DNA of 64,000 nt from Cranoglanis bouderius. Taxonomy: Eukaryota > Chordata > Actinopteri > Siluriformes > Cranoglanididae. The notes below the pieces were generated by a model, which worked only from the letters and a program-made list of their open reading frames with translations, made no database searches and had not been told where the DNA came from. The translations under genes were made by a program, and so were the position numbers. Within the stretch, counting starts at the first letter, position 1. The number at the start of each line of letters is the position of its first letter. This document shows, in pieces, positions 22,790 to 61,342 of this stretch. The stretch is from positions 6,344,684 through 6,408,683 of the forward strand of contig CM042562.1 in the NCBI GenBank assembly GCA_023630585.1, written 5' to 3'.

Positions 22790-23215
22790 AAATCATGCAG
22801 ACACAGGTCAAGTTAATATTTACATCAAACATCAGAATGAGGGAAAATCTCAGTGACTTTAACTGTGGCATGGTTTATGGTGCCACAGGGTTGGTTTGAG
22901 TATTTCAGAAACTCTCCTGGGATTTTCACACACAACAGTCTCTAGCAGACACAAAGGCTACAGTAACTGAAATAACCACTCTTTACAACTCTGGTAAGCA
23001 AAATACATCTCAGACTGCACAACACATCAAATCTTGAGGTGGATACACTACAACAGATTCCACTCCTGTTCGACAACACCAAGAATCTGAGCTACAGTGG
23101 GCGCAGGTTCACCAACAACTGGATAGTTGAAAATTGGGGTGGAAAAAAAAAATCACCTGTTTTTTTCCCAAAATTTATCTGTCCAGTTTAGGTGAACCCG
23201 CACCCACTGTAAGGC
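22790..23215 (+). pseudogene. Tc1/mariner-like fragment ending in an inverted duplication
   Basis: The plus strand retains a common fish-transposon segment (SDFNCGMVYGA-like start, then the words for FQKLLGFSHTTV in broken frame). It ends in a perfect-looking fold-back: CTACAGTGGGCGCAGGTTCACC (23092 on) is mirrored by GGTGAACCCGCACCCACTGTA ending at 23211. Confidence 0.6.
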
Positions 23216-23639
23216 TAAAAGATTACTGTTTTTAACTGACATTTGGAGCCCAATGTGATTTCATTTAATTCAGCTGACCTTAGTAACTAGGCCTGTGTGT
23301 ATACTGTATCGGAGTAACAGACCTATTAGAGGTGTGATCTGGGATTAGTGTTTCATTTAGAGTTAAAAGTGAGGCGAAATGCAATTCTATCAATCATGTA
23401 GCTCAGCCTTGTTGGTTTATTAGTCGCGTTCATTGCCTTACAGTGACACTGGTAGCAATAGCACTGAAACAAATATCAAACAATCTTTCTACTTTTCTGG
23501 TCTGTTTTGTCGTGATGATGGAGATGTTATCGTATGTTTTTTTTTTTTTTTTTTTAAATAATTTATTTATGTATTTATTCATCTTGAAAACGAAAGCACG
23601 AGGCAGACAGCCTCACCCAGATTTTTTTCTGGCTGCTAC

Positions 23640-24015
23640 GGGCGGTCACGCACACAGCGCGCTGTGCGTAATCTGGACATTCTGAGCGGTGTGTGTGTGT
23701 GTGTGTGTGTGTGTGTACATTACGCGTGACACGACACATCAGCGATCAGCCATCAGGCATTAACCTGCTGCGGGAGGAGGGTGAGAAGGAGCACAAAGGG
23801 GGTGTGTTAGTGGATGAGAAAGGAGGGATCCAGGAGCGCCGCTCTCCCCTCTGGAAAATTAACGGCTCTAAGCCGCGCCCACGAGCCGAGCCTCTCAGAA
23901 CGTTAGACGCAGAAGCTTGATCAGATCCACGCTGGCTCGGAGGTAAATCGAGCTTTCACTGCAGAAGTGTGCTGGAGAGCTGGACCATGCTTGCGCTTGG
24001 CGGTCAGAGATAGGG
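23640..24015 (+). promoter_or_regulatory. prss12: prss12 promoter and 5' leader region with short uORF
   Basis: GC and CpG content rises sharply here relative to the flanks, ending at the neurotrypsin start. No TATA box was identified. A TG microsatellite (23690-23715) lies inside. The leader has a nine-codon-with-stop upstream frame (23987-24013, ACCATGC context) ending two bases before the main ATG. The exact transcription start cannot be placed. Confidence 0.5.
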
Positions 24016-50685
<26,670 letters not shown>

Positions 50686-52900
50686 ACTACGACCTGACAA
50701 TGATCACCAGACTCTAGACACAGGAAAGAAGAGCCAGACAGCATTGGGCACCATGTATTGCTCAATACTGCACTCTGCAATAGCCCTGGATCCTATTCTG
50801 TTCTATCCAGTCTTATCTCTTCTTACCTGGCATTGATCCTTAGCATTTAGAGATCTTGATCCTTAACATTTAGTCTTTAGGCTTAACACTCTGGAAATCC
50901 AAGGTCATATTGAGTGATGTGATGTGAAATTTGAGGGATAGGTGTTCTTTACTTCTATGTTGTTGTGCCGGCCGGAGGCTGCAGTGCATGTTAATGTGTA
51001 TATTATATTCAGAAGCCATTCAGTGCAGCCACCAATTCCTCTGCATGGTAAATAATGTGCCACAGCTCACTGTGAGCTGGTTTATTTCTTTCTGTGGATA
51101 TGTCGCTCCTGTACTGACAAAAGCAAATCTCTTTCTTAACCTTTTGGCTGATGATTACTGTTAACCCATTCGAAGATGTAAATTTATAGCTCATGATTAT
51201 TCATTCATTCTTTAATAATCATTAAGATTACAATCAGTGTTATACATTCTTTTGTTTACTTGACTGGCCATTAAATGTGCAGGTTGTTTTTGTAAACAGT
51301 GACATTAGATAAAGCCATTATGCCATCATAAATGGTTCAGAAACAAGCATTAGGCATCCACTAAAGGTCAAATAATGTTAATGAAATGAAAACAACTTAT
51401 AATCTGGGATTGACAAATTGAATTTCATTCCTAAAAGCTCCCAGAAACAACTCAGCATAAAATACAATGCAATGTATTACTTTATTTTAGACGTGTCTGT
51501 CATTTTTAGACAGTAGAAAGTGTGTTTTTGACTTTAATAGGGAATAGCCATACTTTATTTACATGGTATACATGCTTTTGTTTGTGATAGACTGATGACA
51601 TTCCAAATGGTACTTCACCTGTTAGGGCAGAAAATTTAGGGGGTTTTTTTTCTCACAATTTCTCAGTTTCAGTATTGCCTTCAACCTGTAAGTGTTAATG
51701 TGCTAATTGTAAAGAAATTGGGAAAATGTTCATTTTTTGGTTGAAATAGAATCACTTTACCTTGTCATATGCCATGATATTACTGTTATCTGTATAGAGT
51801 GTGCATTATTCATCCAGTGGGTGGCAATATTGTGTTTTCTAAAGGATTGGATTTCAGCTATACGGTAGGTCATGTAATGTATTAGTCTTATAGAGTGTCC
51901 TTTGCTTTTAAAATTAGACAATTATCTGTGAATACAATATTAAATTAAGGCACAAGATTTTGCTAAAAGTTGTTGCAGTTACATATATGGCACTTTTTTG
52001 CATTTACATAAATTAGGGGGAAAACATGAGTAGGAAGGGCTTTGTAAAATATTACTACTTATAATTGGCTCCATATTTACTGTAAATAAGGAGTTGAGTG
52101 ACATTATCTTAGATACACAAGCTTTTCTTTGATTGGTAATTAATGTTTGGTGAATTTGACAAGGATCTCTGTAAATATTTCCATTAGGACAAAAGTCAGC
52201 AGGTATAGTATTTCTTACAAATGATTAAATGTGAAGCCAGTGTTGTGTTACACTTTTCCTCTTGTACATCCAGGAGAATGAGATTTGCCCATGGGCACAT
52301 TTGAAACCTATAACATTATATACATAGATATATGTCCTTAAACTGTAATTTAACAACAGATGCAGCATAAGCTCATTAACATAAAAATGCTATTCATTCA
52401 ATCTGCCTTAGTATAAAGGTAAGATTATTTTACAGATTGATCTTTACAAATTAATTCTACCACTCTGCAAAATTAATTATACCTTACCAAAATTGCAAGA
52501 CTTTTGTCTCTGTAGGCCTGTGTATTGCCGCACCATTGAAACAGACATGTTTAAGATTAGATATCATGTCTTTAAGTAAGAGAACTGTGTAAATTTGAGT
52601 GGTTTCGTGCCCTCAGTTTAATGGCAGTGCCTACTCTAATCAGAATAAGCCATGTTTTTGGGATCTGACTTTCAGGAGAGTGCTGACCAGCACTAGGCCT
52701 TAAAGGTGTTATAAAGGATCATTAGCGTCATATCATATGACGGGGAAATGAGGCGATGATGTCAGTTGCATGTCATACAGTCATTTGTTTGTATGTGATG
52801 AACAAATCATTCAGTCTTCTGTCAAATTTCTGCTAGCTCTGTAAAAATAAAAATATATTTTATGTGTGACAGGTGCCAAAATAAAATTTCTTCTTGTTGC
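50686..52900 (+). other. prss12: Probable prss12 3' untranslated region
   Basis: No gene or repeat family is recognised in this 2.2 kb. The best poly(A) signal is AATAAA at 52880-52885, followed by a T/GT-rich stretch (CTTCTTGTTGCATTTTTG). Length and single signal are consistent with a long 3' UTR; an earlier end cannot be excluded. Confidence 0.5.
52880..52885 (+). terminator. prss12: Candidate poly(A) signal of prss12
   Basis: Canonical AATAAA with a downstream GT/T-rich element, the first such combination seen after the stop codon. Confidence 0.45.
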
Positions 52901-53429
52901 ATTTTTGCAGTGTTTCTTGATTGGAGTAATTTAAAAAAGACTGATTGTAGGTGTATAACAGTAAGAGTTAATAGTGTGACAACTGTACAACCCAGCATGT
53001 AAAGAAAATGTATTGTTGTTGTTGTTGTTGTTGTTGTTGAATCATTTAAAACTACTTCTCTTAAAACATCTGCAACATATAAGACCTAAAATAAGGTCCC
53101 TTAGCGGTATAATATAATATTAGCTACATAACTATTTCTACATCAATGATATCAACCTTATTTTGTTCAGATTATCATTCATTCCTCTTCAGCAAATGCA
53201 AATATTGTTCAGAGTTGCAGTGGATCCAGAGCCAGAGGGTGTAAGGTAGGAATATACCTTAGATGTAATGTCAGAATCCTTTATTAGAAACAGAACCCTT
53301 AAACTCATCGACAATACCTGCTGTGCTGCCTCATTCAGAATTAAAACTCCTAGATTTTTTTTTTTTATTTTCAGGTTTTTCCCTTCCCTCTGTCACTCAA
53401 AATCTTTCAGTGAGTGACATCATTGCATG

Positions 53430-53860
53430 CAGGAGAAAAATGCAGATGCGGCACATTTGAGGTTAAATACAGTTCCAACACAGAAATATCCCAGTACATG
53501 GTCCATGAGAAGATGATGGAAGGTTTAAAATTACAAACGACTTTTTACTAATAAGTCTTGAACACACCAAAGCACAGTGTTATATTGTACATGTCAGTGA
53601 ACAACCTAAGCGAAAGGGGGCGCTATAAACTCATGATTATATAATAACTGCTAGGATGCAGACTATGAATGAGACTATAGTACAGACAGCAACACACAAA
53701 TACAACAACAAACGTTGGACAATGAGGTGCTGCCAAACTAGAACTTATATAGAGGCGCTAATTAGCATGAAACGAGACACGGGTGATAGTGGTTAGGACA
53801 TGTGACATGCTGGGGCTGATGGGAAGTGTAGTTCAGCACCCCTTTGGCGCTACCATGACA
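53430..53860 (-). repeat. Possible solo LTR or LTR fragment
   Basis: The minus strand would begin TGTCATGGTAGCGCC (53860) and contains CTACACTTCCCATCAGCCCC, common in fish LTRs. GCAGATGCGG near the other end also occurs in the LTR at 38049. The inner boundary and target duplication were not found. Confidence 0.4.
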
Positions 53861-53879
53861 GATGGTAGCGCCACATATA

Positions 53880-54160
53880 TTTGAGAAAATATGCTTCAGA
53901 AGATCTGGGATTTTCATGCACAGCACTCTCTAGACTTTACACAGAACAGTGCATAAAATCAAAAAGTGAGCGTCAGTTCTGCAGGTAGAAACACCCTATT
54001 GATGACAGAGGTCAGAGGAGAATGGCCAGACTGGTTTGAGCAGGAATGCTACGATAACTCAAATAATCACTTTTTACAACCATGATGAGCAGAAAAGTAT
54101 GCGCAAAGCATTGAAGAGTATGCACAACAAATTGAACTTTGAGCTGGATGGGCTCCAAAA
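53880..54160. repeat. Tc1/mariner-like fragment
   Basis: It shares CTGGGATTTTCATGCACA and ACTTTTTACAACC-type words with the fragment at 22790-23090, so it is another relic of the same family. Sequence from 54160 to 54600 shows nothing recognised. Confidence 0.5.
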
Positions 54161-54724
54161 AAGATCCCCTGGTCTTTCTCCAATTTTTTTGTTCTATTTT
54201 GCTCTCTAGTAAAATAACATACACTAGCACTTTATTTAAAATTCATCTTTAAATTCAAGTACTGCCCACCAAAAAGTCTTATTTGCAGCACAAATTCTAA
54301 ATACAGTTGGTGGACTGTATTACAACCTTTATCAGGACAGTCATATATCCTACCATATTCAAAATGGGATATGAGACAATGAATTCTGTACCACTGTGAT
54401 TTTATATCTGACTGAACAGTGTGTGTCAGAGGTCTAAGTCTTTCTTGTTATCTACATCATGGTGGCTTTGTGCTTTAAAATGTATAAAATTATTTTGACC
54501 ACAGGTTAGTTTGGATGATTTATAAAATTTTCAACCAAGGCTTTCATTCTTCCATCATTGTTTAAGTATAAAAAAATCATGCTCCTATTCAGAGGCGTAG
54601 CTAAGGTGGGTAGCATTTAAAATGCCTCCTCAATCTGATCTTCTTCCTCTTCCTCAACCTCCTTCCTCTTCCTCCTCCTCAATCTCCTCCATGAAGCTGA
54701 TAAAGTCATAGAAGTGATGTGAAG

Positions 54725-54925
54725 CAGAGCACTTACCTCTTTAAAGTGACTCTGAAGTATGAGCCACTCCACTATGGGTTTGAACAAGTGGAAGAGATAG
54801 TGGAGGAGGTGGAGGAGGAGAAGGTTGAGCCTCCTTCTCCTTAACCTCCTTCACTACCTCTTCCACTTGTTCAAACTCATCGTGGAGCATCTCACCTTTC
54901 AGAGTCACCTTAAATGAGAAATATC
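54725..54925. repeat. Inverted duplication with coding-like arms
   Basis: Left arm TGACTCTGAAGTATGAGCCA...GTTTGAACAAGTGGAAGAG (plus) is mirrored on the minus strand by TGACTCTGAAAGGTGAGATG...GTTTGAACAAGTGGAAGAG. The arms are about 90 bp each with a short GA-rich spacer. The minus-strand arm reads FKVTLKGEMLHDEFEQVEEV, the plus arm FKVTLKYEPLHYGFEQVEEI. Origin unknown. Confidence 0.65.
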
Positions 54926-54979
54926 TGGTCACATTTTTTACAAATAAAAAAAATCAAAAGTTGATGGTATGAGTGTATC

Positions 54980-55400
54980 AGGTGCAGCAGAGTTGCTGGG
55001 ATTTATAAGCAATGACATTGCAGATAAATAGTCCACTAACTAGAACTCTCCAGGCAACAGCAGTGCTGTAGTCAGTGACTGACACTAATAAAGGGCTAGA
55101 GGACAACTAAGGCAAACTGTGCATGAAAAGTAGACTAACAAAGTACCAAGGTGCCAGACTGATGTTGAACCAATGTCTATTTTGGCTGGCTATGTTGGCC
55201 CTCTCCATACAAAGTTCCCAATGTGACAAAGGAACACTTTTCATAACAACACTGGCAAGGTGGACTTAAAGGTTACTGAAAGTTTGTTGGCCCTTGTGGT
55301 ATTTTTTGTCTGTTCGCCCAACACTGACTCAACGGAACGGTTGACACTGGCCCAATGCCAATTTGCTACCTGGGTAGGTGTTTCTAATAAATTGGTTACA
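54980..55400. repeat. Tc1/mariner-like 3' fragment
   Basis: Words such as TTTCTAATAAATTGGTTACA and CAGCAGTGCTGTAGTCAGTG recall the 3' half of a widespread teleost element related to the 22790 and 53880 fragments. Assignment from memory; borders unclear. Confidence 0.4.
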
Positions 55401-55781
55401 CAATTACACAAAAATAAAAAAAAACCAACAATGCTCAGTCAGTGCAATCAGCTCAATCAGTTCCGTGTTAGGGTCACGGAAATAGTATCTGGTCAGTGGG
55501 GGGGCCTTGTGGTGTTTATTTTCCACTGATGTAGGAAGTAGGGTGGTTGACAAAGTGTGCATAGCGACAGATGAGCTACAGTCAGTAACTGTATACCTAC
55601 AGCACACACATGGTTAATGAACCTAATAACCAACTCTATCATATTCATTATAGGTGACTCTAAAAGACAGTCTAGCTGAGGTAAACAATGAATAAGAGGA
55701 ATAAGGAAGCCCGTGTCTGTGCGTGTTTTGAAGTTGGAGCTTTGTAGCGAGCTGAGCCCTCCCCGCAACGCCACGCTCTTT

Positions 55782-55785
<4 letters not shown>

Positions 55786-55828
<43 letters not shown>
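55786..55828. repeat. CT microsatellite near a putative promoter
   Basis: About 43 bp of CT repeat followed by GTGTGTGTACGTACGTGTGTG, 45 bp upstream of the ATG at 55873. Confidence 0.95.
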
Positions 55829-55838
<10 letters not shown>

Positions 55839-55839
55839 A

Positions 55840-55968
55840 CGTACGTGTGTGTGAATCACGGCCGGAGTGAACATGGCGGAGCGGGATGCGTTCAAGCGCC
55901 GAAGGAAAGTTGCCGTTTTAAACTGAGCCCACATCGCTTTATCTGCGGTGATCGCGGACGTTTAAGCG
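55840..55968 (+). promoter_or_regulatory. Putative CpG-rich first exon of an unidentified plus-strand gene
   Basis: The GC and CpG content is high over about 55840-56110, unlike the surrounding AT-rich DNA. A strong donor (TTTAAGCG followed by GTAAGT) ends at 55968. An ATG at 55873 (AACATGG context) opens a 17-codon frame (MAERDAFKRRRKVAVLN) that stops at 55926 within the exon, so it is either an upstream frame or the true start lies in a later exon. No later exon was recognised to 64000, so gene identity is unknown. Confidence 0.45.
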
Positions 55969-56457
55969 GTAAGTAAACGTGAGTGCACCGGAGACCTGTG
56001 AGTAAATTGTGTGCTTGTTCGTTAGCTGAAGTGCCGCTGTGCTTGAGCCGCTGCTGGGCTTCCCTCGGCTGCGATGTGGCGTGTCGGAGAGATGCAGTGG
56101 AGCGAGAAATCGAGCTAAAGCTCAAACAAACCTGAGCTCCGGGATACGTTATAGCTGATGAACTTGATGACATTGGCAGGGTTCCGGTCATTATTAAGGA
56201 AGAATGATTCACAGTATAGAAAGTTTCGCGTTCAGGAAAATCTTGCTCCAAACTAAGCAAAGCTGTGTTTTTGGTGTTATGATGTAACAATCCCAAATAA
56301 AAACTCCATCTGACGTTTCTCTGCCTTGTTATGAGCCTATTAATGGAAGTGCACCTGCCGCACTGTAATTGCATTAGATGTGATTTAATTATTGACACAA
56401 TTCACCCAGAGAGTGAACACCAGCTCCATCCGACTGCCTCAACTGGAGTGGATTTAA

Positions 56458-56504
56458 AAAAAAAAAAAAAAAATTTTTTTTTTTTTTGTTTTTTTTTTTT
56501 TTTT
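56458..56504. repeat. A-run followed by T-run
   Basis: About 15 A followed directly by about 13 T, G and 16 T; able to fold back on itself. Confidence 0.9.
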
Positions 56505-56519
56505 GGGACACAATAACTA

Positions 56520-58245
56520 TTTAATATTTAGTGTTTCCTCTCAAGGCCACACACTTAAAATGTACGTATTTTTATGCACTTTGTTCTTCATGTTAATTAA
56601 TTAGAGCCAAAACATTTCCCTCTGTTTTAATCTGTTTCTGTGCACAAGTGTCAGGAGAGAGCACAGATTTATTTTATCTGGACTACATCCATCCTTCTAC
56701 TAATTATAGCATTTTAAATGCTAACGGGCATGCACAATTTATTATTCTATATGGTTTATTAGTGTATGCCTTCCAGAAAGCTGTGCAGACTGTTATGATA
56801 ATTAGCTATAATTTGTTTAATATTAATGTATTATCAAACGTCTTGTGTTCACTGTTTAGATGTATGACATGGGAGAATAATGTGAAGTTCATAATATCTT
56901 TTCCATAAAGTGGATGGTCAGGAGTGTGAACTCTCTGCTGTCCAATGAGAACAAAATGAACAGTTTTGAACAAAAGTACTGCAGCCATTGCCTGGATTAT
57001 GTTGTGGTTGGAATGTAATTGAGAAGCTTCTTGGAACTTTTTTTTTTTTTGCACCAACTCAGTAATTATAGTCAATGCCTATTGAAGGAAAGAGAAATAA
57101 AAGACCTTTTGCACATTTTTAGATGAGACCATTAATAAACGTTTGATTACAAACTCCAGTGAGCGCTGGGCCGAGACGTGCAGATGAAAGCTGCTCATTG
57201 AGTCGTCTATCGATGCTCTCGATTAGTGGGATAATTAAAAAGCAGTGCCTCTGTGCACCATTCTTAAGGCTGTGAGCCATCTCATGAAAAACGTCATCAG
57301 CAAACTAGAACTAACTGTGTTAATTTACACTGCACAAATACAATTCCTTATCATCTCTCCTCCCTTAATTTGATCAGTATTAAGCTCCCATATAAATGAC
57401 AAGAACATACATCAAACATCATGAAACACATTTCATGTTGCTTATGTTTGGAAGTTCATCTTTAGGTTTGTCAGGTAACTTGTTAAACTCAGTATTCAAT
57501 CTTTGTTTAACTAGTTTATGCAAGTTAAGATACCGCTGCTATACCAGGATTTGTAAACTAAGCCTTGAACACTGTGGCTGAGGTTTGTTCTGCCAGACCA
57601 GTAGGTTGTTTCTAGAAAGATGAGATGCATCAGTCTATGTCAGGTGGCTGTAGGAATATTCATTACATTTATTTTTTCTATTTTTTCTTCATTGTTGTTT
57701 TTAAGGCCTTTGATGGTAATGAAGTGCTATTTTAGTAGAACATCAGGAATAGATAATGAACACACTTGTTTGGGCCCAAGGTAATTTACTGTATTGAAGG
57801 TCATAGTTTGTGTGTATGCATAAACAAGTTGTATAAACCACCTTGATTTATGACGAAGCCATAATCAAAATTATGATCTTCATTATTAAATTATGTAAAT
57901 GAATTTATGCTATACTAAATTTCAAAGCTAATTTAAAATTTAGTTTAAATTATGCTGACTCTCCCCCACAGTCCATAAAGCTTTTCTTCTGGGGTTTTAA
58001 TCTACTTGATATGCAGCTACCAAGATTTTATAATGCATTACTTTTACATATTTATGAATTTGTGTTTTAGGAAAGGTTTGACAGTGTTCTTCTTTGTCCT
58101 TTCTCATTTTTAAAACAACTATGTCCCCTCCTACCACATTCAGTGCTTTCAGCTTAATTTTATCTTCACCCTTCACCTTCATTAGTTACCAAGTTACTGT
58201 TTTCATAATAATTAACATTCACTTTAAAGCAGGTCTAAGTCAAAC

Positions 58246-58312
<67 letters not shown>

Positions 58313-59322
58313 CAGTCTAGTAAAATATAAGCCTGTGTTTCACTTGTATACCAAGTCCTCTATCAAGGTGGCCTTAATTCATTGACTGTTTGTCCCATGG
58401 GAACTTGCATCTTGCATTTATTGAGTCTCCTGTATCAGCATTATGGATCCAACATCCTACCGTGTATCACCACCTTCATGGAGGTTGAGGCAACAGGTGA
58501 AAAGTAGCACCAGGGGGAACAGTTAAAAGCATATTTTCGTTTAAGGACAAGGCACTAACCCCATTTGAGCTGAATCGCTATTTCTATGAAGACAAGAGGG
58601 TGATCTGTCTTGAAGAGCTAAGCGCTGTTCTCTGTCCTCTGGCTGTGAGGAGTGTGTCTTGTCGAATGGATGGCAGTGTGAAAAGGAAGCAGCAGGGGGG
58701 CAGCTCCACAGGGAGCCAAGAGCTGTCTGGTCAGGGATCAAATTCTCACGCTGTTGGCTAGCTTGCATCCATAATTCATGTGCTTTCTCACTTGTAGAGG
58801 AAAATGGAAAATGTGGTGCTGTTTTTCCCTCTGACATGCTCTTACTCTCCTATTGGTTTTTCCCTCTCGTTTCATCAAGCTCTTAGCATGCTTCTATTTC
58901 AAGCACCATGAAAGTCAGGCATGGTTTGACTAAACCTGGAGATTTATTGGTTTAAGGAATTCAGGCTTCTTAAAATGAAATTGCATATTTAGACATGACT
59001 TGTAGGTTTTTGCCACCATGAAGCTTAGATAAGCCAGAGAATTATGTGAGATTGTGTGTACGACTCACAAACTAGTCCTCTGATTGTTTTTGTATTTCAA
59101 TTATTACAATAAGGCACTTATGGAAAATTAGAATGATGACTGATATAGAATGATGCATTAATTATGTTAATTTGAATAAAAAGTTTTCTTTTAGTTCAAA
59201 GCCTCCACGTCACTGGAGAATTGGCTAAACCTGCCTTTCTCTCCTTGGCATGGGCTTTTATCTAATCAATTGTTCATCCAAGCTTGCTAATCAGGTTTCT
59301 AAGACTCACAGTTTCAGTATCT

Positions 59323-59356
<34 letters not shown>

Positions 59357-59920
59357 AAGTGTTTGTGTGCCATCATTGCTCAGAGGTGCACCCTCACCAA
59401 GGTTCATAAAGAGCTCAAGCATTTCTAGACATATGTTTTGATTACAGACTGAAAGCATCTGTTATTTTAAGTGTGAATTTTTAAATTTATAAGAAATTAA
59501 GGAAAAAAAATCTAAATGAGTTCCCTGTCTTGTTTTACATGCAGCACTTGTGACATGTATAACAGGACTAGCCTGCTTATCTCCTGCCTGTAAATCAGAG
59601 ATTTTAGATAATGGCCTGAAAAGATTGCACATTAAAATGTATGAAATAGCATTTTTTTTTACTTCATAACCCATTCTCCCTTATCAATTCGCACTAAGTG
59701 TGGCACTGGCTCAAACATTCATTAGCTTTAAACATCACACTGTATTTAGCATTAGCATTAGGGATAGGATTGCACCATATCATATCAAGCTTTGGACTGA
59801 ACCAAATCATACAAGCTTTTCCTGGTAACCTGCTTTTGTCTTTTTATGATTGAAAGTATTGTTTGGATTCTTTCATTTCATATACTGTATTTCAATTTTC
59901 CCTGGGATTACCTTTTACAG
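56520..59920. other. Non-coding stretch, possible intron
   Basis: AT-rich with a TG microsatellite at 58251-58311 and a short CA repeat at 59324-59352. No exon or transposon was recognised. Confidence 0.6.
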
Positions 59921-59927
59921 GGTTGCC

Positions 59928-61335
59928 AACTCTCACGAATTTGGCGTGAGACACACGCTTTCAGGCTCTGTCTCACGCTCTCACGCTGCCCACGCTGCTT
60001 CTTTTTTTCTGAAGTCGCTTGAAAAAATCACGGGTCGTGTTTTTTTTGGGGCTTGTTTTAAAAAAATAGGGTTGCTTGTTAGGAAAATCTGACAAGTGAT
60101 TTCATTTTTTTACATTAATGGTTGCTATTTTCCCCAATGCATTGACACTGTCTGCTCACAGCCTCACAATCAGTGCTGTAGTGCATTTCGTCTTCCAACA
60201 ATTATTACAGGTAGTTAAAAAAAACCCTGCGTCAGCCAGTTTTATTGAGATTAAAAAAAAGAAGAAAACAAAAAGTAAAAGCAACAACAGCAATAGAAAA
60301 GAACATACTAATGTTTGGGCAGTTACATGAATTTAAAAAGCTTTAGAATTTTTACCATTTTCATAAATTTCTTATTTTCTATTGATTCTCATATTTGAAC
60401 GGATTTCAAAGTGTACCTTAAGTTTTGTTGTCATGTCCATTTTAACGTCAACCCTAAATGAGGTAGAGATAACATTTATATTTAAAAATAATGCCCAGAT
60501 GTTAAATGGTGAGGTTTAAGCCATCTTGATTTATATGGAGGATTGGATCAGACAATAATGGAGTTTCTTATAAAATTATTAAAAGACCATTTACTAACAG
60601 TTGGGGACTCTGTAAGGTTGAATCATTAATATCTACAGCTGAAGATTTGGTTAAAGTTGATATGTCACTGGGGATGGCCTTTATTATTTTTTTAAATTCT
60701 TTTTCATTTACAAGTATATAATTGCCCATTCTTGTCAATAAGCTGGTTATATTAAAATTAATATGTTACGCTGGAACCAATTCTCCATGTACAGTGGCTT
60801 GTTGTTATAAGTGATATTACCATTGTTCCAGATAAAACATCTACTGGGAGAGAAATTGTGCTTGTACAAAAGTGAGCAGTACAGTAACACTTGTTTGGGA
60901 TAACTAGCCGGGCTAAGCCGAACTTGACAGTTAATACCATGGATTTGTATAATGTTGGGGGCGGGACACTTCAGATTCTAGAGAGCATTTGATTGGACAG
61001 AAAATCTGATGAGAAACTGAAGTGCAGAATGATGTCATCATAATTGTTGATCTGTATTGGTGTTAGAGAGAGACTGTAAATTTTTAATGTATATATCTTC
61101 TAAATGCAAATTTTGTCATTGTTTTGGAGCACACTAGCTTAAAGATAACCTCAAGGCTAACATATCCATATTAAAAGCCTGCATGGTGAGGAAGAAATAG
61201 AAACAGTCAAACGGAAAAAAGTGATGTATGGCGTTACGCACGTTTTATCCAATAACTCTCATTTCCACACAGCAAAAAAAGGTAATTTGATTCACAAATC
61301 TCACTCCAGCCAGGAAACCAAAGTTGGCAACCCTG
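59928..61335. mobile_element. Non-autonomous hAT-like DNA transposon
   Basis: Ends CAGGGTTGCCAAC and GTTGGCAACCCTG are perfect inverted repeats, flanked by CCTTTTA at 59921-59927 and 61336-61342 (7 of an expected 8 bases). The interior begins with a GCGTGAGACACACGC motif and has no transposase. Confidence 0.75.
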
Positions 61336-61342
61336 CCTTTTA

